Below, in pieces: positions 50,481 through 52,225 of a stretch of DNA of 52,225 bases (positions are counted from its first letter, which is position 1; each line of letters opens with the position of its first letter). Source of the DNA: Nitrospirota bacterium. GTDB taxonomy: Bacteria > Nitrospirota > Nitrospiria > SBBL01 > JAADHI01. The translations under genes were made by a program, and so were the position numbers. The notes beneath the pieces are model-generated. The model was not told the origin of the DNA and made no database searches. It was given only the letters and a program-made list of their open reading frames with translations. Location: assembly GCA_029261215.1 (NCBI GenBank), contig JAJDBT010000013.1, positions 1 to 52,225 on the forward strand, in the 5' to 3' direction.

Positions 50481-51554
50481 ATGAAAACAGCCACTATCGC
50501 CATTACCAAACACGGTGCAGCCATCGCCCGAAAACTGGGCGGAGACCGTTTCATTAAAAACAAATTCAGGCCTGAGGGCGAAGCAGATCAAAACGACATC
50601 ATCTACTTTGATGCGCCGATCAAGGGCCTGACCGCTGAAGTTTGGCCGCAATACGAGGCCCTGGTGTATGTCGTCTCACTCGGTGCCGTGGTACGTACCA
50701 TTGCTCCCTTTTTAAAAGACAAACACGAAGACCCGGCGATTATTGTGGTGGACGATAAAGCACAGTTTGTCATTAGCGTGCTTTCGGGGCATGTCGGTGG
50801 GGCGAATCAACTCACGGAGGAAATCGCCGATGCGCTTGGCGCAACGGCCATCATCACGACGGCGAGTGATGTGGGCAAGACCATTCCCGTGGATATTTTG
50901 GGCCGGGACTTGGGCTGGACGACCGAAGGGGAAGAATTCATCACGCCGGTGAGTGCCGCCGTCGTCAACGAAGAAGCGGTTGCCTTTGTGCAGGAAACGG
51001 GTGAACTTCAGTGGTGGAACAGGCAAAGTCCTCTGCCCAAAAATATCGTTGTCACGACATTGGATGCACTCGAAAAAGACGCAGACCGTTTTTCAGCACT
51101 GCTTCTTGTTTCGGATCGTGTTATTGATATTTTGCCGATTGAAAAAAGGGTTTTGTATCGACCCAAAAGCTTGGTCCTGGGCATCGGCTGCGACCGCGGG
51201 ACTTCCCTTGAGCAGATCGAAAGTTTTGTGTTTGCCCAACTTGCGGCGGCTCACCTGTCTTTCAAAAGTGTGCGCAATGTGGCCACGGCCGAAGCCAAAC
51301 GGGACGAGCCCGGCCTGAATGCCTTTTGCGAAAAACATGGCCTAGCGCTTGTCTGTTATGCCAGCGAGACGCTCAAAGCTGTTCAAGCCCCCAATCCCTC
51401 GGCGATGGTGCTCAAACACCTTGGCACACCGGGTGTCTCGGAGCCTGCGGCCATGTTGTCATCGGGCGGGACCTTAATCGTCCCCAAACAAAAAACGCAG
51501 GGGGTGACGCTCGCAGTCGCCCGAATTGATTTTGAACAAGGAGATGCGTCATGA
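50481..51554 (+). CDS. cbiG: Cobalt-precorrin-5A hydrolase CbiG
   Basis: CbiG opens the delta-lactone of cobalt-precorrin-5A, releasing acetaldehyde, and is diagnostic of the anaerobic route. The 357-residue protein has the N-terminal and central CbiG regions (GAVVRTIAPFLKDK, VISVLSGHVGGANQL) and the C-terminal CobE/CbiG domain (LGIGCDRGTSLEQIE, SGGTLIVPKQ). RBS AGGAGAAA precedes the ATG. It ends in ATGA overlap with cbiH. Confidence 0.94.
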   Translation: MKTATIAITKHGAAIARKLGGDRFIKNKFRPEGEADQNDIIYFDAPIKGLTAEVWPQYEALVYVVSLGAVVRTIAPFLKDKHEDPAIIVVDDKAQFVISVLSGHVGGANQLTEEIADALGATAIITTASDVGKTIPVDILGRDLGWTTEGEEFITPVSAAVVNEEAVAFVQETGELQWWNRQSPLPKNIVVTTLDALEKDADRFSALLLVSDRVIDILPIEKRVLYRPKSLVLGIGCDRGTSLEQIESFVFAQLAAAHLSFKSVRNVATAEAKRDEPGLNAFCEKHGLALVCYASETLKAVQAPNPSAMVLKHLGTPGVSEPAAMLSSGGTLIVPKQKTQGVTLAVARIDFEQGDAS

Positions 51555-52225
51555 AAAAAGGAAAACTCTTTTTGGTGGGTTTTGGTCCCGGGAGCCAAGA
51601 TCATCTGACGAAGCGGGCAAAAGAAGCCATTGCCGAAGCGGAAACCATTATCGGCTACACCACTTATATTCGACTCGTCAAACCGCTTTGCGAAGGGAAA
51701 GAAGTGATTTACACCGGCATGACCGAAGAGCTTGCCCGCGCTCGAAAAGCGGTGGACATGGCCTATGCCGGGAAAAAAGTCGCCCTGGTTTCTTCCGGGG
51801 ATGTCGGGATTTACGGCATGGCAGGCCCAGCTTTTGAGTGCCTCAAAGAAAAAGGATGGAAACGCGGTGGTGAGATTGATGTGGAAGTCGTGCCGGGGGT
51901 GACCGCAGGCAGTGCTTGCGCGAGCATCATGGGTGCTCCTCTGGGTCACGACTTTTGCAACATTAGCTTGTCTGACTTGCTCACCGATTGGAATGTCATT
52001 AAGCTCCGCTTAGAAGCTGCAGCCAAAGCCGATTTTGTGACCGTCTTGTACAACCCTAAAAGTGGCCGACGGACCAAACAAATTATCGAAGCGCAGAAGA
52101 TTTTTTTGCAATATCGAAAAAGTTCAACCCCGGTGGCCCTTGTGAAATCGGCCTATCGGGATTTAGAGCAAATCGTTCTAACGGATTTGGAGGACATGCT
52201 GGAGCACGAAATCGGCATGCTCACC
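51551..52225 (+). CDS. cbiH: Cobalt-precorrin-3 C17-methyltransferase CbiH (3'-truncated)
   Basis: CbiH contracts the ring and methylates C17. The window holds the first 225 codons; the frame is open to the last base. The tetrapyrrole-methylase fold is evident: FGPGSQDHLTKRA at the start, SSGDVGIYGMAG, and PGVTAGSACASIMGAPLGHDF. The LYNPKSGRR segment follows near residue 174. The start overlaps the cbiG stop. Usual length is about 240-260, so little is missing unless a fusion follows. Confidence 0.95.
   Translation, partial: MKKGKLFLVGFGPGSQDHLTKRAKEAIAEAETIIGYTTYIRLVKPLCEGKEVIYTGMTEELARARKAVDMAYAGKKVALVSSGDVGIYGMAGPAFECLKEKGWKRGGEIDVEVVPGVTAGSACASIMGAPLGHDFCNISLSDLLTDWNVIKLRLEAAAKADFVTVLYNPKSGRRTKQIIEAQKIFLQYRKSSTPVALVKSAYRDLEQIVLTDLEDMLEHEIGMLT

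Overview
The window is a dense bacterial chromosome segment, mostly housekeeping plus envelope and cofactor genes. I see no prophage, insertion sequence, CRISPR array, rRNA or tRNA. The organism is most likely a free-living, oxygen-tolerant Gram-negative. It has a TonB-dependent receptor, an OmpA protein, an inverse autotransporter, lipoproteins, a Grx4/BolA pair and a peroxiredoxin. An Mrp ATPase beside a protein with two PCP_red domains, bactofilins next to parB, and an anaerobic-type (CbiX, CbiD, CbiG) cobalamin pathway recall Nitrospirota and neighbouring deep-branching phyla. That placement is an inference from gene content, not a phylogeny.

Layout. Bases 1-1.7 kb hold a truncated PilB/GspE ATPase, followed by clpS and a yyaL-type gene on the minus strand. 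A unit at 4.3-6.7 kb runs Mrp ATPase, zinc-finger/PCP_red protein, heme-oxygenase-fold protein. A rimB-rimK-deacylase cluster follows at 6.8-9.2 kb. The 9.1-17.1 kb stretch is minus-strand: CNNM protein, an unknown plus TPR pair, membrane-anchored Bcp peroxiredoxin, OmpA with TSP3 repeats, and a 1006-residue inverse autotransporter with a beta-helix-like passenger. Then come lpd-lipA, an exported protein, a Fur-box-controlled iron-binding protein, an esterase, a zinc alcohol dehydrogenase, a small lipoprotein and a decayed ORF (17.6-24.1 kb).

From 24.4 to 27.3 kb lie parB (no parA), a bactofilin, mnmA and a convergent second bactofilin. Two poorly known proteins diverge at 28.1/28.3 kb; one carries a complete JAMM metalloprotease signature. 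The 29.3-33.3 kb block is housekeeping: rplI, prs, rplY, pth, ychF. After it come glutaminase, a GNAT-HDAC fusion, a zf-TFIIB protein, convergent grx4 and bolA, and an MFS transporter.

The last 13 kb is a cobalamin regulon with two cobalamin riboswitches. The first controls btuB, a beta-propeller lipoprotein and probably cbiB-cbiA-cbiX-cbiC-ferredoxin. The second precedes another exported beta-propeller protein, then cbiD, cbiET, cbiG and cbiH (cut by the window end). Together they would import corrinoid, insert cobalt early and build the corrin ring. The most interesting idea here is that both beta-propeller proteins are BtuG-like corrinoid-handling proteins. Other candidates are the GNAT-HDAC fusion, the JAMM-like membrane protein, the Mrp/PCP_red/heme-oxygenase-fold unit and the parB-bactofilin unit.
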